From the IMG/VR virus record IMGVR_UViG_3300024346_006511, positions 62,001 through 126,000 of that record: a DNA stretch of 64,000 nt, one strand, 5' to 3'. Numbering within the stretch: position 1 is the first letter of the stretch; each line of letters opens with the position of its first letter. Source of the stretch: a virus. The notes beneath the pieces are model-generated. The model saw nothing but the letters and a program-made list of their open reading frames with translations, did not search any database and had not been told where the DNA came from. Positions 22,060 through 30,900 of this stretch are shown one piece after another. A program made the translations under genes and the position numbers.

Positions 22060-23385
22060 TCATAAAACCAGATTCTTTGAGAACTTGAATTTTACTGGGT
22101 ATTTCCCGTTTTCAGATAGTATTTGTTCTAAGTCGTTTAATAGGTCCTTTCCGTCTTCCTTAGAAAAGTCGAAAAGAATTGAATCGTATGTATAAAGTAC
22201 AGCTTTAGATTTTTTACCCTGTAGGTATTTAAAGACTGCTTTAAGTATATTAATATTTCTAGAAGTTTCTAATGATTGCATAACATAATTCATTAACTTC
22301 TGTGGGTTCATTCCCTTGAGCGAGCTTGTGAAAGGCTTTCCACTAATTGGTGCCAGGACTTCTCCGTCATCTTTGTATCGTTTCCATAACTCTTTGATAT
22401 AATCATCAATTCTTGTAAAGATTTCAAGGAAAGCATACTTTTCTGGTATCTTTCCATAAATTGCGTGAAAGTTAATTTGTTTAGCTTGGTCATATTCTTC
22501 TTCTGTTATATGTTCTTTATTAAAGTATTGGGTAGCTAGTTGCTTATGAGCTGATGCTTCGGTAAGTTTATACCCAATTTGCTCACAAAGTAAGCGCAAA
22601 TGATAACCGTCAAAATCAAACTCAACAAAGTAATCACCGGTCGGTCGAAAGGTCTTTCTATGCTCGGGAGTCTTAGGTATAGCAGCAAAATTAACAGAAT
22701 TAAAAGCATTAGTAGGTCTAGAAGTAGCATTGTATAAATTGTATGAAGTTAGTACTGTGTTATTATCTGTGTTGTATAGTGGGTTTCTAGGGGTAAATAT
22801 TTTATTAAACTCATCATAATATACTCCTAAACCTCCGTGCTCTAGTAAATAGAAAACATTAGTAGCAGTTTTATTATAAAAATCAAAGCCATTAGGTATT
22901 GCAATATTCAATACTGGTTTAATTTGCTTATATATATTTTCATTAGCTTCGTAAAGCTTAGAAATAGGAATTAACTTATTTACCTCTTTATGTTTCTGAA
23001 ATTTATTATAAAAGTAGTTTAGTGAGCTATTCTCTTTAGTGTACTCTAACTTATCGTATTTTGTCATAGCATAAAGCAATGAAATATCTATAGCTTCCTG
23101 TAGATTAAAGTGATAGAGCAGCTCTTTCTTATTTAATGTATACAGTGTGTTTGCTTTCAGAAGAAGTTGGTAGACCCGTTCTTTATCTACGTTTAATCCT
23201 TCTGGGTGATCTATAGGAATGATGTATCCGTAATCGGATTTCAGTAATCTTATGTAGACTGCTATTGATGAAGTAAGCTTTGGATGGTATAAGTCATTAG
23301 TTGATACTACATTTACGTAGCAACCTAATCTAACTAGATTCTCTATTGACTGTAATTTACTCTCTTCTTCTACTATATAAAACAC
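22060..23385 (-). CDS. Short family A DNA polymerase
   Basis: At 441 aa this is a minimal PolA-type polymerase. Motif A is EFDFDGYHLR with catalytic Asp257. Motif B is AKQINFHAIYG (Lys302 to Tyr310). Motif C is YTYDSILF with Asp401, where the usual HDE reads YDS. TSRPTNAFNSVNFAAIP (222-237) matches the TGRLSSxxPNLQNIP segment, and NYVMQSLETS the usual N..IQGTAAD. The roughly 200 residues before motif A look like a degenerate 3'-5' exonuclease region without an obvious DEDD set. It replaces the family B gp43 found in T4 although the rest of the replication set is T4-like. Confidence 0.88.
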   Translation of the reverse strand: MFYIVEEESKLQSIENLVRLGCYVNVVSTNDLYHPKLTSSIAVYIRLLKSDYGYIIPIDHPEGLNVDKERVYQLLLKANTLYTLNKKELLYHFNLQEAIDISLLYAMTKYDKLEYTKENSSLNYFYNKFQKHKEVNKLIPISKLYEANENIYKQIKPVLNIAIPNGFDFYNKTATNVFYLLEHGGLGVYYDEFNKIFTPRNPLYNTDNNTVLTSYNLYNATSRPTNAFNSVNFAAIPKTPEHRKTFRPTGDYFVEFDFDGYHLRLLCEQIGYKLTEASAHKQLATQYFNKEHITEEEYDQAKQINFHAIYGKIPEKYAFLEIFTRIDDYIKELWKRYKDDGEVLAPISGKPFTSSLKGMNPQKLMNYVMQSLETSRNINILKAVFKYLQGKKSKAVLYTYDSILFDFSKEDGKDLLNDLEQILSENGKYPVKFKFSKNLVL

Positions 23386-23411
23386 TTGTGTATAACCTTT
23401 AATTATACTTA

Positions 23412-23419
23412 AATATAAG
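23412..23419 (-). promoter_or_regulatory. CTTATATT element upstream of DNA polymerase
   Basis: The minus strand reads GCTTATATT, followed by TAAGTATAATTA, 26 nt before the ATG of the polymerase gene in the 58 nt gap between tail and replication genes. Confidence 0.35.
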
Positions 23420-23443
23420 CATTTAAAAGGTAAGAGACAACTT

Positions 23444-23977
23444 TTACTTAACGAATTTACCTAAATCTTTGATATACTTATCTAAACCTTTAATAGTATT
23501 GGTAGCTGCTGCTACTGATTTAGCATTTCTATGTTTAGCACCAAGGTACATATACCCTCTATATTCTGTATTTTCTGAGGGACCTTCTAAGTACCATTCT
23601 AAAGATACTGTAATACTTCCTGGTATTTTTTTAAGTCTGTTAACTTCTTCTGAAGTGATTTCCATAATCCTTTCAGACCTTAAATCTTTAGCAAAATGTC
23701 GAGTAAAAAATTTATTCTTATAATCTGCTTCTTTAGGTTCAATAAATGCTTGTAACGGTCCTATATGTTTATTTTTATTCTCTTCTTTTTCTAAATGAAC
23801 TTTTTTAAGAATTAACTCATACTTAGCCTCTTGAGGTGTTGCACCGTTGAAGTATTGATTCTTGTACGTAATTATATATTCCCCTCTATACGGCTTTAGA
23901 GTAGACTTGACCAAAAGTTCTTCATCTCCTCCTGTTGCTGTAAATGGTCCTTTATATTTTGATTTTGGTAAAAACAT
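23444..23977 (-). CDS. Hypothetical protein of the tail/baseplate region, 177 aa
   Basis: The protein has an N-terminal beta-rich stretch (FTATGGDEELLVKSTLKPYRGEYIITYKNQYFNG) and a basic C-terminus rich in lysine (KGLDKYIKDLGKFVK). It is the last gene of the tail operon and overlaps the 716-residue baseplate protein by 1 nt. The YKNQYFNG-TPQEA segment looks like the lead-in to an EF-hand-like or carbohydrate-binding turn, but nothing specific is identifiable. I regard it as a minor virion protein. Confidence 0.65.
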   Translation of the reverse strand: MFLPKSKYKGPFTATGGDEELLVKSTLKPYRGEYIITYKNQYFNGATPQEAKYELILKKVHLEKEENKNKHIGPLQAFIEPKEADYKNKFFTRHFAKDLRSERIMEITSEEVNRLKKIPGSITVSLEWYLEGPSENTEYRGYMYLGAKHRNAKSVAAATNTIKGLDKYIKDLGKFVK

Positions 23978-26127
23978 TATATTATCTGTACTTGTGCTTC
24001 TAAGCTAGTTATCCATGATCCTCCGTCTATAGAGTGGCTTATATTTGTTACCATAAAAACTACTTCTGCGTCTTTATATGAATCAGGTAAATTATCATAT
24101 GGTAATTTAAAAAATTGAAGCATTTTTACTCCTCCAATTCCTTTCATTACTAAACTGATATTGCCGGGTATTGCGAAGCCGGTGTGTTTCTCTTCGCTAT
24201 GTAGTTTCTCTGATATTTTAATCTGTTGGTCATCAGAGGCTGCGTATTTTATTTTTTCAACCGTATCCCTTATATAGGATTTTTTGCTGAATAATTGATC
24301 ATACTGTTCTTCAACAGATTTCTTTTGTGCTGGTGCATCTGAAGTTTGTCCACTTATTGTTTCTAGCGGTTTATCTTCTCCGAATCTATCTGTTATGCCT
24401 TTATTGTACGCTGAGACTCCTCTATGTAAGCTTTCAGCAGCATCTGTTCCGGAAAGAACAGCTTGAGTAGTCATTGCGTTTAAAGTAGCTTGATCGATAC
24501 TTGTGTTAAAACTAAATGACTGAACATAAGACTTTTTTCCTAAAGCTTGTAATATTGTTTCTTGATCTTTTATAGAAGAATCTATTGGTAATTGTCTGTC
24601 TCTTACTGACGTAGGTCCTAATTCTTTATCTAAATAAAAATCGTTATATAGAGTAAAATCATTTACACCTCCCATTGCAGTTCGAAGACCAAGTAATAAT
24701 ACATCTAAAAAAGTAGCGATTGTGGGTTTAGCATCAGGATCTTTTTGGATATCTTTTGCTACGTTGTATACGTATTCTGTATTAATCCATACATCTAGTA
24801 AGTCCCCTTTAAAAGCTGATGTATCTCTAAATCCACTCAGTGCAGCAGTTTCTATAGGAGTAGAAGCGCTCTGTCCTGGTAGTAAACATACATGAGGATC
24901 TACGCTGTAGTGATTATCATATGTTACGTATAGGTTTCTTTCGCTTTTTACACAAAACTTTCCTTCTGGATCTTTCTCTCCTTCGTACTTTGGTAAGAAA
25001 AAATAATTCATACATCCAAAAATAAATCTAAAAGGAATATAAGTAAATTTTAAATTTTCAGATTGCTTGAAATCTAATTTATATACTTCTAATTTAAATC
25101 CATCTCCAATCTGTGAGCATATATCATCAACAAATTTTTTGACTTTTCTTTTCTTTAAACCTTTATCTATTCTTTCTTGGTCTGCTTTTATAGGGATTAG
25201 TTTGTCTTCTGACTGTCTTCCTCTACCAGCTGTTTCTGTAATAGTTTTTAATATGGTAGTAAAAGAACCTTCTAATTTATCTGCATTATCAAATTCTAGT
25301 CCTTTATCTGCTTCGCCGTCAGGATTTGTATCTTTATCTGTACCTACTTTAAACATACGAGCTTGGGTTTCTGATAATCCTCCCATTCCCAATGCTTGAA
25401 CAGTTATATTGTACTCTCCATTGTCATACCCCCATTCATAGTTCATTATAGTCCCAATCATATAATCGTAGTTATGTTGAGAGTCATATATTAACTGTCC
25501 TCCTGCTTCTTTTATTTTAGCTATTGGTTTTTCTTTGCCGAATACAATATCATCTGAAATAGTTTTTGGGGTATATACTTTACCCCCGCTATTGTCAACA
25601 TAAACTGAATGTCCCCATTCAAAAAGAAGTTTGAACCCTGGTCTCATATATAGTTTTTCTAATACACTAAAATGTTCCACAGAGAAACATTTAATATTTA
25701 AATCAACCATTCTTAATAAACCTTCTGCTCCTTGAGTTTGAATATCAAAGGAAGTAATACCGGGTTGAGGTACTATTCCCTCTTTTTGAAATGTGTATGC
25801 ATTGTCTGAAGTTTCAAAGTCTTCTCCTTTGAAGTTAATACCTTTACGGGCTTTTCCTGCTGATAATTTATCGTCTGCTCCTTTTGTTCTGACTAAAGTT
25901 CCACCTAAAAGTTGGTATTGTTTTGCAGCATCGGATTTTTTAGTTATATCTATACCGGATGATACTTTTATGAAAGCGTAATTGGTATGGATGTAATGTT
26001 GAGTAAAATCTGGGTCCTCAAAAGTTTTACCGTGTAGTTCACCTCTGACTTTTAACTGGTCTCTAACAGTTCCGTCAACCGGTGTTAATCCTGTTATAGG
26101 GGTTTTATTAAAAACACTATCTGACAT
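23977..26127 (-). CDS. Large baseplate/hub virion protein, 716 aa
   Basis: This is a large acidic protein without signal peptide. It has FDIQTQGAEGLLRMVDLNIKC, LYMRPGFKLLFEWGHS and NGEYNITVQALGMGG, an arrangement I associate with conserved structural proteins of marine T4-like phages near the baseplate. The C-terminus has GVKMLQFFKLPYDNLP and an AEVVFMVTNISHSIDGGSWITSLEAQVQII end, which is reminiscent of gp27/gpD-type hub domains (the I.H.I..G.W.T.L.A pattern). It lies next to the LysM protein. A baseplate hub subunit is the best guess; enzymatic motifs are not visible. Confidence 0.65.
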   Translation of the reverse strand: MSDSVFNKTPITGLTPVDGTVRDQLKVRGELHGKTFEDPDFTQHYIHTNYAFIKVSSGIDITKKSDAAKQYQLLGGTLVRTKGADDKLSAGKARKGINFKGEDFETSDNAYTFQKEGIVPQPGITSFDIQTQGAEGLLRMVDLNIKCFSVEHFSVLEKLYMRPGFKLLFEWGHSVYVDNSGGKVYTPKTISDDIVFGKEKPIAKIKEAGGQLIYDSQHNYDYMIGTIMNYEWGYDNGEYNITVQALGMGGLSETQARMFKVGTDKDTNPDGEADKGLEFDNADKLEGSFTTILKTITETAGRGRQSEDKLIPIKADQERIDKGLKKRKVKKFVDDICSQIGDGFKLEVYKLDFKQSENLKFTYIPFRFIFGCMNYFFLPKYEGEKDPEGKFCVKSERNLYVTYDNHYSVDPHVCLLPGQSASTPIETAALSGFRDTSAFKGDLLDVWINTEYVYNVAKDIQKDPDAKPTIATFLDVLLLGLRTAMGGVNDFTLYNDFYLDKELGPTSVRDRQLPIDSSIKDQETILQALGKKSYVQSFSFNTSIDQATLNAMTTQAVLSGTDAAESLHRGVSAYNKGITDRFGEDKPLETISGQTSDAPAQKKSVEEQYDQLFSKKSYIRDTVEKIKYAASDDQQIKISEKLHSEEKHTGFAIPGNISLVMKGIGGVKMLQFFKLPYDNLPDSYKDAEVVFMVTNISHSIDGGSWITSLEAQVQII

Positions 26128-26130
26128 AAC

Positions 26131-26436
26131 TTATCTTTTTTTATTTAGCTGCTCATATTTTGATATAATCTCATTTGGATTTGCTGGTATTCTTAACTGT
26201 TCTCCTGGGGTTGGTACTAAAGAATCTGATGTGTTTATAGGATTAGCAGAAGCTATTATCCACCATAGTGATGCATCTCTATAAAATTGTTTTGCTAATA
26301 TATCATATCGATCTCCGACAGTAGTAATAACGTAAATATCATCTACAGTTTCAGGTATATCTGGGTAAATAGAGTTTTGTATATATCTCGTACCTTCAGA
26401 TGTCTTAGATTGTTCTATTGTCGTGTATCTGTTCAT
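26131..26436 (-). CDS. LysM-domain baseplate protein, T4 gp53 / tail X-like
   Basis: A 101 aa protein with a LysM-like core, VITTVGDRYDILAKQFYRDASLWWIIASANPI, followed by PTPGEQLRIP. This is the arrangement of T4 gp53 and P2 gpX family baseplate wedge/hub proteins, which use the LysM fold to hold the baseplate together rather than to bind peptidoglycan. The N-terminal YIQNSIYPDIPETVDD also matches the family. Its neighbours are the hub protein and the tube-cap-like protein. Confidence 0.85.
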   Translation of the reverse strand: MNRYTTIEQSKTSEGTRYIQNSIYPDIPETVDDIYVITTVGDRYDILAKQFYRDASLWWIIASANPINTSDSLVPTPGEQLRIPANPNEIISKYEQLNKKR

Positions 26437-26446
26437 TAGAGATTAA

Positions 26447-27691
26447 TTAAAAGCCGCTTTCTGGTTGCCCATCTTCTGAGTTAATAAAGTCTTTATTTGT
26501 ATGATCACCTATAAACGGTATTACACCGGCTTGAGGGATAAAGTTATGTTCTAATACAGCAGATAGATTAACATCTAATACGTGAGGTACTATCATAACA
26601 TCATCCTCGTCTTTATCTTGTTTTATCTCCCAAGGATAATCTTGCTGCCAACTCAGACCGACAGATGATATAGTACAAGGAGTCTGTTTTAGGTAGTCCC
26701 CAACAGTTATCTTACACCAAGTACCTCTCATAAATAACCCATCGATGTCATAATTAGGAGCTGTAGTAGATACAAGTACATTAAGTTTCCTGTAAATAGG
26801 TATTAGCTCTTCTCTAGTTAATGCAGCTATTTTGAATCCCATAGAAAGTTGACGATCAAATCCGTCGTATGTTCTAAATTGTTGAGGATTACCTAAGTAC
26901 CTTGTACTATTCCAATTACCTGTAAAGGTATCTGAAAAGCTATCTAAGAAAGCTCTAAATCTAATATTAATAGGAGTTTCTTGGTCATATACTGAAAATC
27001 CGAAAGGAATTAAATCCATTTGGTCATCAAAAACAGAAGGTATTGATTCTCCTCTGCTAATTTTGAGAGCATTAATTGGATCTGCAGTATTAACAGAATT
27101 ACCTATTTCACTTGTATAGTTTATTCTACCATATTTAGCTTTATCGGAATCGGTTTCAGATAAGGGTAACTTTTTACTTTTTTTAATACCTGCTGAAAGT
27201 GCATTGGAATGACCTGATTGTATTATTCGTTTTCCAGCTTTACTATTATACTCATTTGTATAAGTTCTTTTTATGTAGTCTCTAACATCAACTCCTCCAA
27301 ACTCTTTACTTCCTTTATATAGATGTAAACCTAAACCATTTAAAGGTGTTTGTCCTATATTTGTTAAAGCAGTTAAAAGTATGTCTTTACCTTCGTCTAA
27401 AAGTTCCTTACCTAATGCGGCAGTTCCTTTATATAATGCTTTTTTATCTACAGCACTAATAAATCCAGTTAAGGCTTGTTTTACTACGTGGGTTATCCCG
27501 GGTTTAGCAATAACAAGTTTAGCCATACGTATAGTATCGTCTAATCGCTTTGCAGCGAGGATACCTTGTACAGCTAAGCCGGAATTTCTTCCGCCTTCTT
27601 TATCTATATCTTTTACAATAAGAGGTTTACGATTTAAACCGCTCTCAAATTTTAAAGACTTTAGATCAGTTTTTAGATCTGTTAATGCCAT
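26447..27691 (-). CDS. Putative baseplate / tail-tube cap protein, 414 aa
   Basis: The N-terminal half is helical and basic. The C-terminal half, from DLIPFGFSVYDQETPINIRFRA through LSMGFKIAALTREELIPIYRKLN and an aromatic YPWEIK, is the beta-rich, tube-like fold found in T4 gp48/gp54-type tube initiators and related tail proteins (IRFRAFLDSFSD...NW...YLG). It ends in an acidic tail. It is located between the LysM protein and the tape measure. The function as the base for tube polymerisation is an inference from fold-like patterns and order. Confidence 0.6.
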   Translation of the reverse strand: MALTDLKTDLKSLKFESGLNRKPLIVKDIDKEGGRNSGLAVQGILAAKRLDDTIRMAKLVIAKPGITHVVKQALTGFISAVDKKALYKGTAALGKELLDEGKDILLTALTNIGQTPLNGLGLHLYKGSKEFGGVDVRDYIKRTYTNEYNSKAGKRIIQSGHSNALSAGIKKSKKLPLSETDSDKAKYGRINYTSEIGNSVNTADPINALKISRGESIPSVFDDQMDLIPFGFSVYDQETPINIRFRAFLDSFSDTFTGNWNSTRYLGNPQQFRTYDGFDRQLSMGFKIAALTREELIPIYRKLNVLVSTTAPNYDIDGLFMRGTWCKITVGDYLKQTPCTISSVGLSWQQDYPWEIKQDKDEDDVMIVPHVLDVNLSAVLEHNFIPQAGVIPFIGDHTNKDFINSEDGQPESGF

Positions 27692-27696
27692 AAATA

Positions 27697-27885
27697 TTAC
27701 GTAGGAGGATTATCCAAGTACTTTGCTGGTGTTGCTCCATCTAAATCGATAGCTGAAGAACCTGCAGCGATATTTCCTCCGTCAACATGTACTTTAGTTG
27801 TATCAGCGGATGCTCCTGCTCTTAATGCTGGTTGTGCTCCTCCAAGACCTAAAGTTGTTGTTGCTAATGAATCAATAAGTGCCAT
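27697..27885 (-). CDS. Small virion-region protein, 62 aa
   Basis: This Ala/Gly/Asp-rich small protein (LGLGGAQPALRAGASADTTKV, then NIAAGSSAIDLDG) has no recognisable domain. It ends 5 nt before the next gene and has a TATTTATA motif 29 nt upstream, so it probably begins a late transcript for the baseplate genes. Small Gly/Ala-rich proteins at this place are often tail or baseplate components. Confidence 0.6.
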   Translation of the reverse strand: MALIDSLATTTLGLGGAQPALRAGASADTTKVHVDGGNIAAGSSAIDLDGATPAKYLDNPPT

Positions 27886-27914
27886 AGTTGTTTAGTTTTA
27901 ATTGTTAATATACT

Positions 27915-27922
27915 TATAAATA
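27915..27922 (-). promoter_or_regulatory. Putative late promoter motif TATTTATA
   Basis: The minus strand reads CTATTTATA, ending 29 nt before the ATG at 27885. The same 29 nt spacing recurs before the gp26-like and sheath genes. Confidence 0.5.
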
Positions 27923-27924
27923 GT

Positions 27925-30900
27925 TTATACTCTTGTTAATGATTGACCGACTTTGAAAGTGTTCATTTTTATTATATTTTTCTGCGGTGATTTTATGTAT
28001 TGATATAGTAGTAATGTTTGATTTCTAAGTTCTAGTAATTCTTTTGAATGTTGCTTATCACTTGATTCTTTTAATTTCTTTAGCTCTACTAATTGATTGT
28101 TTGCTGCTTTTGCATTTTCTCCTAAAGGATTTTCTAATACATCTCCTAAACTATCCATCGCTTTAACAGTACCTTTAGTACTCTTTTCTATCGCAGTATT
28201 AATAGCTGTAGTGAATGTCTTAGCTTGATCTTTAGACATTTGCATTAACGGTGCAGTAACCTTTTTAATTTCTTTCTGTTTGATCTCTGGGGATGCTGAT
28301 TTAGTTTTATCACCCATTCCGACAAAGTTTTTAACACCTTTCCATGCACTACCTAGCATATCTTTAGCTTTAGAAGCTAATCCACGAGCGGCTGCTCCGA
28401 CTGCATTTGCAAAACCTCCACTTTCTGATATGAAGTCTCCTATCTTACTAGCAACTTTAGATGCGCCTTCTCCTATAGATGAAGCAAAACCTGCGATTTT
28501 GTCTCTAGCAGTACTAGCAAAATTAGCTACTCCTGCACCTACAGTACTGGCAAATGCTCCAATCTTTTCTTTTGCTGAAGTTGCAAAGTTAGATATACCT
28601 TCACCTACTGCACTGGCTAATTCGACTGCTTTGTCTTTTGCTGAAGTTGCAAAGTTAGATATACCTTCTCCGACAGATGAGGCAAATGCAAATGCTTTAT
28701 CTTTTACTCCGACCGCAAAGTCTTTCATTCTACCTGCTACTTCAACAGCTTTGTCTTTAACACCTACAGCAAAGTCTTTAATTTTGGCGCCTACCATAAT
28801 GGCACCTTCTTTAACTTTATTACCTATCTCCTTAGCTTTATCCCAAGTAGCAGTTGCAAACTCGCTTACTCCTTTTCTAAGTGTAGAATTAGGGTCTGAG
28901 AATACTTTAAACCCTTCTGATATTAACCCTATTGCTCCACCAACAGCTGCGCCTACAGCTGTACCTACCACAGGAATAACTGAACCAATAGCTGCTCCTG
29001 TCATTGCACCTCTAGCACCTGCAGAAGCAATACCTAATGCTTCATCTCCTGCACCGCCTTTCTCTATACCTAATTTTTCACTAAACATCGAGCCTTTTTC
29101 AGCTCCTCCAGTTAAAGCACCTAAGACGCCGGCTTCAACTACGCCCATATCCTCTCGGATACCTTGTTCTTTCTTTTGTTCAGCAGTTAAATCTTTAACT
29201 TGATTAACACCTTTAAAAGCACCCATTGCTAATTCTAATGGTGCTAATATCTTACCCCCTACGGTTTTTAATATACCACTAGCTGCTCCTGAAGGAAATT
29301 TAAGTTTAGAGAAAATGTTACCTAAATTAGGTAATTTTATTTTAGAGAATATCTTAGTAAGATTTGGAAGTTTCATTTTAGAGAACATCGTTCCAAATCT
29401 ACCTATTTGTTTACCTAAGAAGCCACCTTTCATTTTCAATGCTCTAAAGAACACTTGAGGCTTTTTAAATAAAGTTTTTACCTGTTTAAAGAACCCCGCT
29501 TTACCTAAAGATTGGGTAAGATCTCCGGCATTCATTCCTCCACTTACGGTATGAATAGGATCCATTGCGCTACCTGTAGGTTTATTAGAACCTAGTCCTA
29601 AGAAACTTTTAATCCCGCTAAAAACACCTTTTGCAGCTTTAAATGTTATTGCTGCTCCTCCTCCAACTGCTAAAACTCCTAAAAATCTTCCTACGTTTGA
29701 ACCAGATTTAAAATAGTCAAAGCCTTCTTCAAAAGCTTTAGATATTTCATCCCACATCATACTCCCGATATTTGACATACCAGCCATGAATCCATCGTCA
29801 AAACCGTCAATTATATCTGAGGCAAAACTATTTGCTCCAAGAGCCATGTTTTCTTGGAACTTTGCAATTTTGTCTCCTAAAGAAGTTAACTTGCCGGTTG
29901 TTTTTTCTACAGATTTAGCAATATCTTCTTGAGACATTTTTCTAGCTTTGCCGTTTGCTTCTTCTGCTGCTCCTGATTTTTCAGTTAAAGTAGATAGGGC
30001 CTCACCGTTTTTTATAATATCATTATATTGGTCTCTTGTGATACCTAATGTAGCAGCAAACTGTTCTTGAAGTTTTACGTTATTACCAATTCTTCCTTGG
30101 TTCTCCATAACAAGCCTTTTCATTTCTTCGGCCTGTGTAGTTACATTTCCTGTTAAAGCTGCTTCTCTTAATTTATTTAAGTTTAACTGTTTACCGAGCA
30201 TCATCTCAGTAGTCATTTCATCAGTTAAACTTTTCTGGAAGTCTGTTGTTGATTCAGATGCAGCTCTTATGTCCTCCATTGACATACCTAACGATCTTGC
30301 TGCTGCAGCGGCTGCTGCTAATGCTCCAGGTTGTTTCCCTATGCCTCTTAAAGTTGTGGCAGAGGCTTTACCTATATCTTCAAAAATAGCTTTAGTACTT
30401 ATAGAGACGTTATTCATCTCATTAAACCTAGCTACTCCTGCTGTGACTGCATCAACAGTCTCAGTCATTGTCTTTTTATTCGCTGCTGAATTTTTAACTA
30501 TATGAGCTACGGCATCAACAGATACTCCGTATTTATTTGCTAACTTAATAGCTTGTTCTGTAGTTTCTTTGGTAAAGTCTAAAGACGTACCAAGAGAATC
30601 ATTTATTCCTGCTATTGTAGCGGCAGCTTCATTTAAAGGTACACTAAATTTTCCGGCTGCTGCAGAAACTCGACTCATCTGAGCTTGCATATTTACCATC
30701 GATCCAGCAACGCTCTTATTTAATGTTACTACAGCTTCAGAAGACTTTTTGGCTCCATCAACTGCTAAAGAAATGAATGCTGTTAATGCAGCTGTAAGTC
30801 CTGCAAATACAAATCCTCCAAAAGCTTTTCTAACCGCTTCTCCTGCTCCTTTTCCTTCTGCTTTTAGTGTTTTAAACTTCTTAGAAGCCTCCGATATACC

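Noticed and set aside
22308-22493. Minus-strand alternative frame inside the polymerase gene
   Set aside because: Overlaps the motif B/C region of the polymerase in another frame; motifs A, B and C lie in the main frame.
28280-29203. Long plus-strand open frame of 307 codons
   Set aside because: It is antisense to the C-terminal half of the tape measure gene, rich in Ala/Pro/Ser from reversed repeats, with no domain. All other genes are on the minus strand.
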